Source: Glycomyces dulcitolivorans (GTDB lineage: Bacteria > Actinomycetota > Actinomycetes > Mycobacteriales > Micromonosporaceae). From it: a DNA stretch of 64,000 bases. Location: assembly GCF_003265355.1 (NCBI RefSeq), contig NZ_QFRW01000083.1:1-64000 (forward strand), given 5' to 3'. The position numbers and the translations under genes are program-made. Below the pieces are notes generated by a model, which saw only the letters and a program-made list of their open reading frames with translations, was not told the origin of the DNA and searched no databases. The first letter of the stretch is position 1. Every line of letters begins with the position of its first letter. Below, in pieces: positions 16,664 to 27,377 of the stretch.

Positions 16664-17263
16664 CTAGTTCTGCCCGGCCTGGGGCGGCCAGTTCGTCTTG
16701 TTGTCGCCGAACATCGGGGCCATGACGATTCCGCCGTTCGAGGGGCTGTTGTGCTGCACCACTGCTCCCTCCGATGCGGAGGGATTCTTGCGCAATCCCG
16801 GAACCAGACGGTCCAGCTTTCCGGCGATCGCCTCGAAACTGCTGCTCGTGTCTCTGGAGTACCAGCGCACGTACTGGTTCCGGGCGAGCAGCGCGATGTC
16901 GGCGGGCAACTGGTGCTCCTGGAGCGGACGGGCCTCGTCCAGGAGTACCGGGATCACCCGTCTGCCTGCGTCGAGGGCGGCGCGGATCTCCCTGCGGACC
17001 CAGTCGTCGGGGTCCGCCAGCCGCGGCCGGCCCTGAGCGTCCTCGATCTCGAGCCAGCGCGAGCCGATCAGGGAGAGCGTGACCTCGCTGTCGGCGGGGG
17101 CGGTGCTGAGCGCTTTGACGTAGTCGCCTCCGGGAGGAATGGTCTCGCTCGAACGGAATATCTGGTGGGGCTCGTAGCGGTCAACGAGCGCGTCGTACAG
17201 GTGGGCTGCGGCCTGCTGGCCGTCGCCGTTGCGGAAGTTGACGAAGACTTTGAGGTCATTCAT
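16664..17263 (-). CDS. TIR-domain protein with C-terminal shared motif
   Basis: A 199-residue protein. Residues 3-150 form a TIR-like domain: strand A FVNFRNGDG (7-15), then IFRSSETIPPGGDYVKAL, LIGSRWLE (65-72), DDWVRREIRAAL with Glu92 at the place of the NADase catalytic glutamate, and RVIPVLLDEA. Bacterial TIRs commonly cleave NAD+ or make cyclic ADP-ribose signals; activity here is inferred. Residues 169-187 (VQHNSPSNGGIVMAPMFGD) repeat a motif found in two proteins of the divergent operon. The ATG overlaps the XRE gene stop by 8 nt, so translation is coupled to the regulator. Confidence 0.85.
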   Translation of the reverse strand: MNDLKVFVNFRNGDGQQAAAHLYDALVDRYEPHQIFRSSETIPPGGDYVKALSTAPADSEVTLSLIGSRWLEIEDAQGRPRLADPDDWVRREIRAALDAGRRVIPVLLDEARPLQEHQLPADIALLARNQYVRWYSRDTSSSFEAIAGKLDRLVPGLRKNPSASEGAVVQHNSPSNGGIVMAPMFGDNKTNWPPQAGQN

Positions 17264-18506
17264 TCGAGGTCGTTCCGATCATGTTGGTCTGGTAGTGGAT
17301 GGCGGAGGCGAGGTCGGGGAGCAGTTCGCGTACCCGCGAGTGCTCGCGCCGTCGGATCAGCTGCCGGCTGAGCTCGCGCAGGTCGGCGAGGATCGTGGCC
17401 GACACGACGTCGGTGATGCGCGGCAGCAGCTCGGCGATGACCTCGCAGGCGCGGTCGAGTTCGCCGCACACGACGTACTGGAGGGCGCAGCGGGTGGCGT
17501 ACCGGCCGTACGACCGGGCGGCGAAGTGCGGCAGGTGCGGCAGCTCCTCGGCGAGGATCCTGGCTCCGTCGGCCGGCCTGCCGAGGTGGTACAGCGACCA
17601 GCCCTCGGCGATCCTCACCGGATCGTCGAGGGTGTAGGGGCCGTACAGCGCGTCGGTCGGATCGTTCCCGTTGGTCTCCAGGAGTTCACGCGCTCGGGTC
17701 ATCGCCTCGCGGAAGCGTTCGTAGTCGCGGTTGAGGGCGTGTCCCTGGGCTTCCCTCATGGCGGCGAACCCGAGAATGCGGGAGGGGGTGTGCGGATCGG
17801 CCTGGGCTTTGAGTGCCAGCGAGACGGTGCCCGGGCCGTCGCCGAGGTACAGCCGGATGAGTGCTTGGCGAACCAGTGCGTGGCTGTGCATGTCAGTACT
17901 GCCGCAGTCCTTGCCGAGACGGACGGCGCGTGCGGTCCAGGCGAGGGCTTCGGCGTCGTTGCCGGCCTCCTGTTTCATCCAGCCGAAGTACTCGGCGTAG
18001 CGGGCGGTGACCCCGAGCAGGCGAATTCGACCGGACCCCGGGGTGTTCCCCAGCAGTGCCCGAAGCGACCGGAGCGAGCCTTCGAGGATCGGGAAGATCG
18101 CGCCGGGGCTGGTGGTCTGTCCGAGCTTTCGGATCTGGACGAGGCTGTGCTCGAAGGCGAGGGCGATGGCATCGCCGTTGACGGCCGTGGACCCGGCCAG
18201 GTCGGGCGGGAGGTCGACACTCCCGATGGCGTCGTCGGCGCCTGCGTCGCTGGGCGCGTCCCATGAGTAGTCGAGGTCGTCGCCCATCTCGGCGAAGTCG
18301 AGCAGTGCCGCGATCGCCCCGCCCGCTCGGAGTGCCGTGTCGATAAGCGAGGCGAGTTGTGGGGAAGGAGTTCGCTTGCCGGTCTCGATTTTGCTCAGAT
18401 GCCCCCTGGAATAGTGAATTTTCGCGGCGAGCTGCGCGAGAGACAGGTGGTTGTCGAGGCGGCGTCTTCGAACGGCGGCACCGAACTCGTGCGATGGGTG
18501 ATCCAA
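17256..18506 (-). CDS. XRE-family regulator with TPR-like sensor domain
   Basis: A 416-residue regulator. The helix-turn-helix covers about 10-65 (LSLAQLAAKIHYSRGHLSKIETGKR has the classic Cro/CI layout) and the rest is alpha-helical with TPR-like pairs, as in many actinomycete XRE regulators that sense ligands or partners. TTG 18506 was chosen because AGAAGGA lies about 8 nt upstream; an in-frame TTG at 18572 has no such site. It is first in the leftward arm and divergent from the chaperone operon, so it probably controls both arms through the inverted repeat at 18594-18620. Confidence 0.85.
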   Translation of the reverse strand: MDHPSHEFGAAVRRRRLDNHLSLAQLAAKIHYSRGHLSKIETGKRTPSPQLASLIDTALRAGGAIAALLDFAEMGDDLDYSWDAPSDAGADDAIGSVDLPPDLAGSTAVNGDAIALAFEHSLVQIRKLGQTTSPGAIFPILEGSLRSLRALLGNTPGSGRIRLLGVTARYAEYFGWMKQEAGNDAEALAWTARAVRLGKDCGSTDMHSHALVRQALIRLYLGDGPGTVSLALKAQADPHTPSRILGFAAMREAQGHALNRDYERFREAMTRARELLETNGNDPTDALYGPYTLDDPVRIAEGWSLYHLGRPADGARILAEELPHLPHFAARSYGRYATRCALQYVVCGELDRACEVIAELLPRITDVVSATILADLRELSRQLIRRREHSRVRELLPDLASAIHYQTNMIGTTSNE

Positions 18507-18593
18507 TTGGGGGTCCTTCTCGGGTCCGTCGAAATGCTTCGCGAGTGATCGACAAGGGGTCGCTCCGAGCAATTATCAGTCTCCGTGGCGGGC

Positions 18594-18620
18594 GTTGCCA
18601 TCGTCAATAGAAATGGCAAC
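18594..18620. promoter_or_regulatory. Inverted repeat in the divergent promoter region
   Basis: GTTGCCAT and ATGGCAAC form a perfect 8-bp inverted repeat with an 11-nt spacer; a further GGCAAC half-site follows at once. It is 88 nt upstream of the XRE start and 126 nt upstream of the J-like gene, a natural place for binding by the XRE regulator. The pairing with that regulator is inferred from position. Confidence 0.6.
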
Positions 18621-18746
18621 AGGCAACACGAAAGAATGAGGCGCCATTGCCGGACTATGCGCCGGTTTGCCTTTATTGCGACTGCGGTAATTCATGCGAT
18701 GCTGTTTCGGATACATCGATTCCCCTCGCATGGAGGAAACACTCCC

Positions 18747-19915
18747 ATGGAAGATCTGTACCTCGCGGTCGGCGTGAGCCGAACCGCGTCGAAAAGCGAC
18801 ATCGAAACCGCCATCAAGCAGAAGTTCCGCATCTGGAACAAGCGCGTCAACAGCTCGGACCTCAGCCGCCGACAGGAGGCCGAGACGCGCCTGGCGCGGC
18901 TGGAGGAGGCCCGGCGGATCCTGCTCGACAAGGCCAAGCGCGCCGAGTACGACCGGGTTCTGGCCGCATCACCCCCCGCTGCCGCGCCGGCGCCGACCGG
19001 AGCCGAGGGAGGCAACTGGCTCGAACGTGCCACGACATACTTGGGGCGCAACGACTACCACTCGGCCGCGTACGCCGCACGGGAGGCGCGAAAAGAGGTC
19101 GGGGACATCGGCGAGGTCTGGGCGACGCTGGCCCGGGCCAACTACGGGCTCAACCGGCTCGACGAGGCGCTCTACGAGGCCAAGGAGGCGGCCCGGCTGG
19201 AGCAGGACCGGTCCGAGCGGCACTTCCTGGTCGCCGACGTCCTGGAGTCGATGGGCAACTGGTCGGAGGCGATCGGGATCTACGAGCAGGTGCGGGTGAT
19301 GCCCGGTGCGGCGGACGAAGCCGACATGGGCATCGCCAACGCCTACATCAGCACCGACCGGTTCCAGGAGGCGATCAAACTCCTCGACCGCCTCCGCGAG
19401 TCGGCGAGCGGCGGGTTCAAGGCGGTGGTCGGCCGCTACCTCGCGATCGCGCTGATCTTCCGCGTCGAGCAGATCCCGAAGGTCCGGACGGTCACCGGGT
19501 ACCTGATCACCACCGCCGAGGAGATGGCCGCGATGCGGCCCCTGCTCGCCAGGGTCCCGAACGTCACCGAGGACGCCGAACTGCTCGCGGAGGTCCGGAG
19601 GAAGCAGAAGTACCTCGCCAGCTGCGATGTCGAGACGTACTGGCCGGACTTCCCCGTCGGCGAGGTGCTCAAGGCGAGCGTCGTCGGCCTGGCCCTCGCG
19701 ATCACGTCGTTCGCCTGCGCCGGAACCGTGAGCGCGGGCTGGGCGCTGTTCGGGATCCTGGTGGTCGGCATCTCGATCGGCTACATCGTGTGGGTCATCG
19801 GCGACCGCCGCAAATTCCAGTGGGAGGTGAACGCCGAGGTCGCCAAGCTGCACAAGTACGGTGTGCTGGATCCGTCGGTCACCGGCATCGTCAGCACCGG
19901 GAGCGGAGTCTACTG

Positions 19916-19916
<1 letters not shown>
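18747..19916 (+). CDS. Membrane J-domain-like / TPR protein lacking HPD
   Basis: A 389-residue protein that opens the chaperone operon. Residues 2-70 look like a J domain (DLYLAVGVSRTASKSDIETA ... RRILLDKAKRAEYDRVL), but the loop that should hold His-Pro-Asp reads NKRVNSSD, so classical stimulation of Hsp70 is doubtful. A Pro/Ala linker leads to about three TPR-like helical repeats (90-240). Two transmembrane helices follow at about 311-352, leaving a short cytoplasmic tail. GGAGG lies 10 nt before the ATG. It overlaps the Hsp70 gene by one base (TGATG). A role as a membrane platform that recruits the Hsp70 or client is likely. Confidence 0.82.
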
Positions 19917-21417
<1,501 letters not shown>

Positions 21418-21421
<4 letters not shown>

Positions 21422-21771
21422 GCGAGCAGCGGATCAGCAGCGGCCTCGTCCTCGGAATCGCCGCGATCATCGACCGGCTCGACGCCTATGCCGGATCCGA
21501 CCCCGCGTCAGCGGGATCGGTGCGGGACGACCTGCTGGAGCTCCTGGCGCTCAACGGCGTCCACCCCGTGGAGTGCCGAGGCGCAGTCGACTCCTCATTG
21601 CACCGGGTGGTCCGAGTGGTGGAGCAGCCGGAAGCGGCGCCCGGCGCGGTGGTCGCCGTGTGGGCCCGAGGCTACGCGAGCGGCGAGACGGTCATCCGCC
21701 ATGCCCAGGTCGTCGTCAATCGGCCCCGCAAGGGAGAAGGGGACGGGCCATGGTTCTCCCAGACCCGGTGA
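21418..21771 (+). CDS. GrpE-like nucleotide exchange factor (short form)
   Basis: A 117-residue protein whose C-terminal 70 residues match the beta-domain of GrpE: LLALNGVHPVECRGAVDSSL followed by HRVVRVVEQP and GAVVAVWARGYASGETVIRH, with AQVVVNRP at the end. GrpE uses this domain to open the Hsp70 nucleotide cleft. The long N-terminal coiled coil of GrpE is absent and is replaced by one or two short helices. The ATGA overlap with the Hsp70 stop supports a stoichiometric, dedicated partner. The call rests on motif reading, not a search. Confidence 0.8.
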
Positions 21772-22016
21772 GCGAGACGGCCGCCGTCGAGTTCGCCAAG
21801 CACGCGGCCGCCTGGGTGTGGCGGGCGCTGAAACGATGCCTCGCCTGGATCTTCCGGCGCGGGCGCACCGAGCAGCCCGCTCCCTCCGCTCCTGCCGCGC
21901 CCGCCATCTCGATCGAACAGCACAACCGCGCCAGTCGCGACGGCCAGGTGATCGCGCCGATCATCGGCGACGTCAACCTCGGCAACGAACCAAAAGGAAA
22001 GGAGCCGATGCCGTGA
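21750..22016 (+). CDS. Small protein with amphipathic helix and shared IAP motif
   Basis: An 88-residue protein between the GrpE-like and NTPase genes. Residues 8-38 form an aromatic and basic helix (KHAAAWVWRALKRC, then LAWIFRR) that could lie on a membrane; a Pro/Ala linker follows, and residues 57-74 (QHNRASRDGQVIAPIIGD) match motifs in the TIR protein and the NTPase. ATG 21750 has AGGGAGAAGGGG upstream; GTG 21768, overlapping the GrpE stop, is an alternative that matches the other 4-nt joints in the operon. No known family. An adaptor that brings TIR and NTPase together is the simplest guess. Confidence 0.7.
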   Translation: MVLPDPVSETAAVEFAKHAAAWVWRALKRCLAWIFRRGRTEQPAPSAPAAPAISIEQHNRASRDGQVIAPIIGDVNLGNEPKGKEPMP

Positions 22017-24778
22017 CCTTCATCCCGTCGATCAACCAGTACAACAGCGCCGGACGCATCATCGCGCCGGTCTTCGGCAACGTGTCCCTGTACGACGGTG
22101 AACCTCCGTACTGGGTCGAAGAGGTCGACGCCCGGGTCCGGACCGACCCGCAGGCACTGCGCAGACAGCCCAGCCGCCTGCTCCACGCACAGCACCGCTT
22201 CATCGAGTTCACCGGCCGATCCGATGAGGTCCGCCTGCTGCGGCAATGGCGGGACTCCCCGATCCCAGTGCGGGTCATGCTCGTCCACGCACCGGGCGGC
22301 CACGGGAAGACCCGCTTGGCACTGGAGTTCACCGAGGACTCCGCGCGCGCCGGCTGGCGCACCTGGCACGCGCGCCACGCCCACGACCCGGCCGAACGCG
22401 GAACGGCCGTCTACGCGGTCGGAGCCTCAGGCGGACGCCACCTGGTCGTGGCGGACTATGCCGACCGCTGGAGCCATCGGGCACTGCACGCGCTCTGCGC
22501 CTCGGCCGCATCCGATCCGGGCGAGGGCGTCCGCCTCCTGCTCGTGTCCCGCACCTTGCGGGGCTGGTGGGCGCTGCGCGGCGAGCTCGACGAGCTCGAA
22601 GTGGACTACACGGACCTGCACCTCCAGCCGATCGAGGCCCCCGGCGGGCGAGGTGCACTGTTCGAGGCGGCGAAATCGCAGTTCGCCGAGTTGTTCGAAG
22701 TGCCGCTGGAGCGGACCGGCCTGACACCGCGGTCCATCGACACCGAGCAGTACGCCTCGGTCCTGGCCGTCCACATGGCCGCGCTCGCCGCGGTTCCCAC
22801 AGAGGGCGAGCTCGATCGCCCGCCGGAGGAGATCGACGAGGTCGCGGCGTTCCTGCTCGCACGGGAGATTCGCAACTGGGAGCGGCTGCGCGTCGCGGGG
22901 CGCGACTTCCTGAGCGGCTACCGCGCCTTGACGCAGGCGGTGTTCACCGCGGTCCTCACCGGGCCGCACGCGGACTACCGGGATGCGCGCGGCGCGCTGG
23001 GCCGGACCGGGATCGGGGACAATCTCGACCAGCTCCTCGACGATCACCGCGCCCTGTATCCGCCCGCCGACGGCCGGTACAGCCTCGAACCACTCTACCC
23101 CGACCGACTCGCCGAGGACTTCCTGGGGCTGCTCACCCCGGGCCACGGCGTGTCGTTCCAAACGAATCCATGGGCGGCGATTGCCCCCACCGACCTGCTG
23201 CGGCGGCGGACGGGAGAGGAGCCGTTCGCGTACACCTCCCAGGCGCTGATCTTCCTCACCGCCGCCTCGTCCCGCTGGCCGCACCTGGCCCAGACGCTCA
23301 CCAGAGTCCTCCAGACCGACCCTGCGCTCGCCGTGCTCGGCGGCGGTGCCGCACTCCACGCGATCGCCGCCGTACCGGGCCTCGACGTCGAAACACTCGA
23401 ACAGGTCGCCGAGCACCTGCCGTCCAAAATCAGCCTCGACCTCGCCCCGGGAGCGGAGGCGATCATCTCCGCGATCACCGACCGCCACCTGTCCAAGCCC
23501 GAGAGCTCCCCGACCGATCGCGCCTACCTTCTCTGGGAGGTCGCCCAGCGGCGTCTCCGAATCGGCGACTTCCAGGGCTCCGACGAGGCCGTCTCTGCGG
23601 CGATCGCCTACCTGCGACTCCTCGCCGATGAATACCCGCAACGACACATCGCATCGCTGAGCTCCGCGCTCGCCCTGTACGCCCAGACTCTCGGTTCGCG
23701 GCTCCAATTCGACCAGGCGGTCACCACCATCAACGAAGCCGAACAGCTCAGCCGCCGGTACCAGGAGCCGTTGGGCATGCTCGACCCGTCCCACCTCGTC
23801 CAGATCCTCTCGATCAAATCGGCGGTCTTGCAAGGCGCCGGCCGCATCGACGATGCCCGAGCCGCAGCCGAGGAGGTCGACGCAATGCTCGTCACTCTGC
23901 CGGGAGGGGAACAGGTGCACGTTGCGACGATGGCGAGCTCCGCCGTGACCCGCGCGCTCGCCCTGCGCGCACAAGGCCGACTGGAGGAGGCGCTCACCGA
24001 GATTCGAGAGGCGTGCGCCCGGTTCGAACGCGAGCGGTCCGAGGACGATGAGGACAGCCTGGTCTCCCTCACCAAGATGCTGTTCAACTACGGCTCCATC
24101 GCAGGTGAGGCCGGACACTACGAGGAGGCCCACGAGCCGCTGACCCGGGTGGTCGAGCTGTGCGAAATGCTCGAACCACGCAGTCCTGGCGTATTCGCCT
24201 CCATCAGGCGAAGCGCCGAACTGAACCTCAAACACATCTCGGACGCACTCGCAAAGCCGGGCACGAAGGGCACGCTCGGAACCGAGGGAACCTTCACCTT
24301 CAACATCCCGGGCGAACTGCTCCAACGCTCGTTCGACAAGGCGGCCGACACCGGCGGTCCCGATTCGACCGACCCGATCGAGGCGTTCGACCTGATCGAG
24401 AAGGCCGACGAAGCCACAAGCGAAGGCCGGTTGTCCGAGGCGCAGCCGCTGCTGGAACGGGCCGTCGGCATCACTGAACGTCTCTACCTCGTCGATCAGT
24501 CGAAGGACGTCGAGAGTCTCCTCGCCCTTGCGTCGATCAAAATCGCGGTCCTGCACCACGATCGCGGCGAATGGCGCGCAGCCGTACCGAATGCCAGCCG
24601 CGCGGTCGAGCTCCTGCGCAAGCTTCACCGACTGGACCGCGAGCACCTCAGCGAATTCTGCGTCTCCCTCTTCCTCCTGTCCGAATGCCTCGACCACACC
24701 GGCCGCACCCACGAAGCCCGCGTCATCCGCGCCGAACTCAACTCGACCAAACCCTTCGACATGGAATGGCCCTTCTAG
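22013..24778 (+). CDS. STAND-like P-loop NTPase with C-terminal helical repeats
   Basis: A 921-residue protein, last in the chaperone operon. Residues 8-23 carry the shared motif (NQYNSAGRIIAPVFGN). An NTPase module follows, with Walker A APGGHGKT (93-100) and a Walker B-like strand LVVADYAD (Asp148). A helical middle region is followed by TPR-like repeats from about 500 to the end (LRIGDFQGSDEAVSAAIAY, RIDDARAAAEEVDAML, RLEEALTEIREACARFE). The layout (motif, NTPase, repeats) is that of STAND sensors, where repeats read a signal and the NTPase oligomerises. GTG 22013 has AAGGAG upstream and a GTGA overlap with the preceding stop. Confidence 0.82.
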   Translation: MTFIPSINQYNSAGRIIAPVFGNVSLYDGEPPYWVEEVDARVRTDPQALRRQPSRLLHAQHRFIEFTGRSDEVRLLRQWRDSPIPVRVMLVHAPGGHGKTRLALEFTEDSARAGWRTWHARHAHDPAERGTAVYAVGASGGRHLVVADYADRWSHRALHALCASAASDPGEGVRLLLVSRTLRGWWALRGELDELEVDYTDLHLQPIEAPGGRGALFEAAKSQFAELFEVPLERTGLTPRSIDTEQYASVLAVHMAALAAVPTEGELDRPPEEIDEVAAFLLAREIRNWERLRVAGRDFLSGYRALTQAVFTAVLTGPHADYRDARGALGRTGIGDNLDQLLDDHRALYPPADGRYSLEPLYPDRLAEDFLGLLTPGHGVSFQTNPWAAIAPTDLLRRRTGEEPFAYTSQALIFLTAASSRWPHLAQTLTRVLQTDPALAVLGGGAALHAIAAVPGLDVETLEQVAEHLPSKISLDLAPGAEAIISAITDRHLSKPESSPTDRAYLLWEVAQRRLRIGDFQGSDEAVSAAIAYLRLLADEYPQRHIASLSSALALYAQTLGSRLQFDQAVTTINEAEQLSRRYQEPLGMLDPSHLVQILSIKSAVLQGAGRIDDARAAAEEVDAMLVTLPGGEQVHVATMASSAVTRALALRAQGRLEEALTEIREACARFERERSEDDEDSLVSLTKMLFNYGSIAGEAGHYEEAHEPLTRVVELCEMLEPRSPGVFASIRRSAELNLKHISDALAKPGTKGTLGTEGTFTFNIPGELLQRSFDKAADTGGPDSTDPIEAFDLIEKADEATSEGRLSEAQPLLERAVGITERLYLVDQSKDVESLLALASIKIAVLHHDRGEWRAAVPNASRAVELLRKLHRLDREHLSEFCVSLFLLSECLDHTGRTHEARVIRAELNSTKPFDMEWPF

Positions 24779-24779
24779 C

Positions 24780-25349
24780 TCAGAGTTCGTAACCGAAGCT
24801 GCTGCATACCTGCTGCGCCTCGTAGAGGAGCGACTCGGTGTCGCCCTCGGCAGGACCGATGCCCTCGTCCTCGAACTCGATGCAGGCCGGCACCCAGTAC
24901 CGGTAGAGCTCCATGAGGTCGCTGATCTCGTAGACGCCCTCGGCGTCCTGGAACTCTTCGACGATCTCCACGGACCTGTCGGCATCGGTCAGTGTGATTC
25001 GGAAGGCTGCCGGGAGCTGATCGGCCTCTACGGAATCCACGAGGTCCGGGGAGTCTTCGAAGGTGTCCTGGAATCGCTCCAAGGCTTCCGCCTGGGACTC
25101 GAACTCGACCTCCTCGATCAGCGGATGCTCTTGGAGCGCCGATTCGAGCTGCTCCAGGACGTCGTCCTCGATGTCGCGATCGAGATAGATGATCACATGG
25201 TCGTCGCCGTGGAACTCGGGAGTCGTGGCCTCGTCTCCGCGAAGGAGAACGTATGCGAGCGTCCCGGCCGCCGCCACTCCCGCGCAGAGGGCGGCAATCG
25301 CGAGTTTTCGGCCGCGGGACCATTTCGCCTTGACAGGGATTGTGGACAT
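24780..25349 (-). CDS. Membrane-anchored protein with FtsX-type extracellular domain, no permease
   Basis: A 189-residue protein: basic N-terminus, one transmembrane helix (LAIAALCAGVAAAGTLAYVLL), then a domain resembling the extracellular loop of FtsX (IIYLDRDIEDDVLEQL, EEVEFESQAEALERFQDTF, then ADQLPAAFRITL). In FtsX this domain contacts peptidoglycan hydrolases of the RipC/PcsB type. Here the four-helix FtsX permease is missing. Two cysteines occur in the tail (PACIEFED, QQVCSSFG). It converges with the NTPase gene at a distance of one base. Function unknown; an effect on cell-wall hydrolases is possible. Confidence 0.75.
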   Translation of the reverse strand: MSTIPVKAKWSRGRKLAIAALCAGVAAAGTLAYVLLRGDEATTPEFHGDDHVIIYLDRDIEDDVLEQLESALQEHPLIEEVEFESQAEALERFQDTFEDSPDLVDSVEADQLPAAFRITLTDADRSVEIVEEFQDAEGVYEISDLMELYRYWVPACIEFEDEGIGPAEGDTESLLYEAQQVCSSFGYEL

Positions 25350-25546
25350 GACCGCAGGTTACCGAGAAACTGCAAGTCCGAGGGTCCATCAACGGTCCGA
25401 CCGGGCGACCGCGGCAGACCGCTTGTGGATATCCGAGAAAAAACGGGGGCATCGCGCCCCGATCGCAGGGATCCGTTGTAGGAGCGGTACAACTGAGGCG
25501 CGATTTCCGTGGTGAGGCCCTTGCGCACGGTTGCGACACTGGCCCC

Positions 25547-26143
25547 ATGAACACGACTTCGCAGACCACCGCCGCAAAGGGCATCGTGCCCGCCGTCCTC
25601 TGGGGACTCGCCCCGTTCGCATGGTTCTTCCTTCTCGTGGGCTGGCTCGACCTGGACGGGGAGCTGTCCGGCCCGGTCCAGACCGCGCTCGGCATCGCGC
25701 TCCTGTCCCTGCCCGCCCCCTGGTTGCTCTGGGCCTCATGGCGAATGCCGCGCCCACGCGTCAAGACCTACCTCGCCGAAGGAGGCGCCCTGGCCGCGAT
25801 GCTGCTCTCGCTCTTCGTCACCGCCGTGTACTTCCTGGGCGCCGCCAATCCGAACGAGACGGCGTCACCCGGCTTCACCGCGGCGTACGCCGCCACCGCG
25901 GCGGTCCTCATCGCGGCCGCCTGGCCCCTGCCCAGCCGCCGCCTCGCCTACGGCCTGCCCGCCCTGGGCTGCGCGGCCTTCGCGATCAGCGTCCAGGTAC
26001 CGCAATTGCGGACCGGCGAACACCTGGAATCGGCGATCGCCACCACGGACGAGGTGCTCCTGTACCTCCTCGTGGGGACGATCGCCCTGGGCGCGCTCCT
26101 CCAGATCGCCTCGTGGCTGCGCGGAAGGCTCCGTACCGCCTAA
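25547..26143 (+). CDS. Polytopic membrane protein of unknown function
   Basis: A 198-residue protein with about six hydrophobic helices (first VPAVLWGLAPFAWFFLLVGW, last LLYLLVGTIALGALLQIASW). No catalytic or transport motif is visible. The ATG follows a gene-poor stretch of about 200 nt that could hold its promoter. Base composition is like the high-GC neighbours on the left. It appears to be the last ordinary chromosomal gene before the accessory region. Confidence 0.7.
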   Translation: MNTTSQTTAAKGIVPAVLWGLAPFAWFFLLVGWLDLDGELSGPVQTALGIALLSLPAPWLLWASWRMPRPRVKTYLAEGGALAAMLLSLFVTAVYFLGAANPNETASPGFTAAYAATAAVLIAAAWPLPSRRLAYGLPALGCAAFAISVQVPQLRTGEHLESAIATTDEVLLYLLVGTIALGALLQIASWLRGRLRTA

Positions 26144-26163
26144 CCGAACCAGAGGACACAAAA

Positions 26164-26185
26164 AAGGCTCTGTTACCAGGGCCTT
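26164..26185 (-). terminator. Hairpin with T-run on the minus strand
   Basis: AAGGCTCTG and CAGGGCCTT pair over nine positions (one G-T) around TTAC. On the minus strand six T follow, so it fits a leftward terminator, e.g. for the HIRAN gene. The hairpin and the following 16 bases resemble the terminator next to the tRNA-Leu at 62.1 kb. Confidence 0.6.
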
Positions 26186-26189
26186 CTTA

Positions 26190-26235
26190 TCTGTGCACCT
26201 AGCGATGCCCTACCTAAACCCATCACCCCAGGTCA
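26190..26235 (+). repeat. 46-bp direct repeat, left copy
   Basis: Identical over 46 bases to 28648-28693. The two copies flank the HIRAN and DUF4241 genes. Each copy holds an ATG that opens a short frame starting MPYLNPSPQV (26205-26282, 25 codons here), after which the copies diverge. It may be a recombination or attachment site, or the duplicated 5' end of a gene. Confidence 0.85.
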
Positions 26236-26318
26236 CCGCCCTACTTGCTCAACTGAGCACCGTGTACGCCGACCCGGCCTGAAAATGCTCGGAACTTCGT
26301 CCGGTTCCAAGGCGACCG

Positions 26319-27173
26319 CTAGCTGCTGCCCAACAACTTCGACAAGCGCTCGGAGATCCGCCCGTCTCGTCGATCCGCGGGTGCGAACTCGATCCAGCGG
26401 CGAAGTACGGCGATCTCTTCATCGCGTTCGCCCAGCTTGCGGTGCACGATGGCTGCCTGTTCCGTATACCAAGGAGCTGACTCCCTCCCGTCGGCACCGC
26501 GTTCCGCGGCCTCGATGGCCCCGTAGCAGAGCACCAGTGCTTCGCGGAGTTTCCCCTCACGCTTCAACTGCTTGATGGGTTCGACGAGCTCCAGATAATG
26601 GACCCCGTTCACCATCCCGGCTCGAAGCTCTCGCTCGCGAGAGCCGCCCTCGAAGAGGCCCTTCCGGACCATTTCAGAACGTGCTCGATGCTCCGCAGCC
26701 CGCTTCTCCTCCGTTGTCAACGGCGGAGGGTTGGCAGCGCTGTACTCCCACTGAGGCGGCCCTTCACCCAGCCAGACCCATGCCTCGCCCCGAATCCCAT
26801 GACCCTGCACGACGCTGAACAACTGCAAGGGAACCGGCCAGGCCTCGCCCGCGCGAAGGGGGAGGGATTTGGCAAGGTACCCAGGCAGGTACCCGACCCG
26901 CTCCCCCTCGACCCAAACCGCGACCGCCAGCGGATCTACTGGGTTGTCAGGCTCCCGAACCAACTTCGAGCCAACCTCAAGCAGAGCTCGTTGAGCGGTT
27001 CCATGACGTTTGACCAGTGCTTCTACCGCCAATGCCGCAACCGTCGTGGTCCCTGAAATCTTCACCAGCGGACTGGATTCAATCGCAATGGTGTACTCGA
27101 CATAAGGGGAATGGCCGGTCTCCCTCGACTGTCGGCGATCTCTCCTACTGAAGATTCGATCCGCAAGACCCAT
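26319..27173 (-). CDS. HIRAN-domain protein with C-terminal TPR-like helices
   Basis: About 284 residues from ATG 27173. The segment LVREPDNPVDPLAVAVWVEG followed by ERVGYLPGYLAKSL is a HIRAN domain, which in other proteins binds DNA ends or damaged DNA. The C-terminal third is helical with a TPR-like pair (LKREGKLREALVLCYGAIEAA, KLGERDEEIAVLRRWIEFAP). The frame stays open to 27488, but that would overlap the divergent gene, and the shorter start MGLADRIF resembles relatives; no clear RBS supports either. Cargo-like position between 46-bp repeats suggests an accessory role, possibly defence or DNA maintenance. Confidence 0.72.
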   Translation of the reverse strand: MGLADRIFSRRDRRQSRETGHSPYVEYTIAIESSPLVKISGTTTVAALAVEALVKRHGTAQRALLEVGSKLVREPDNPVDPLAVAVWVEGERVGYLPGYLAKSLPLRAGEAWPVPLQLFSVVQGHGIRGEAWVWLGEGPPQWEYSAANPPPLTTEEKRAAEHRARSEMVRKGLFEGGSRERELRAGMVNGVHYLELVEPIKQLKREGKLREALVLCYGAIEAAERGADGRESAPWYTEQAAIVHRKLGERDEEIAVLRRWIEFAPADRRDGRISERLSKLLGSS

Positions 27174-27377
27174 GCAAGTGAGTCTGACATCTTGCCACGC
27201 GTCGCAACAGATCCACAAACCATCACCAAAGTCAGAATCAGAGACAAACGGCACTGCACCAAAGGCTTCATTCTCTGCAAGCCCAGCAGCCGGAATCCTC
27301 CAAGCACCAGTATGAGATCGAACCTCGACCAGACGCCCACAGGAGGGGTGTCGGGCCTCTTCAATAACATCCCACAC

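Noticed and set aside
22427-24985. An 852-residue open frame opposite the NTPase
   Set aside because: No recognisable domain, no RBS; the plus-strand gene has Walker motifs and repeats.
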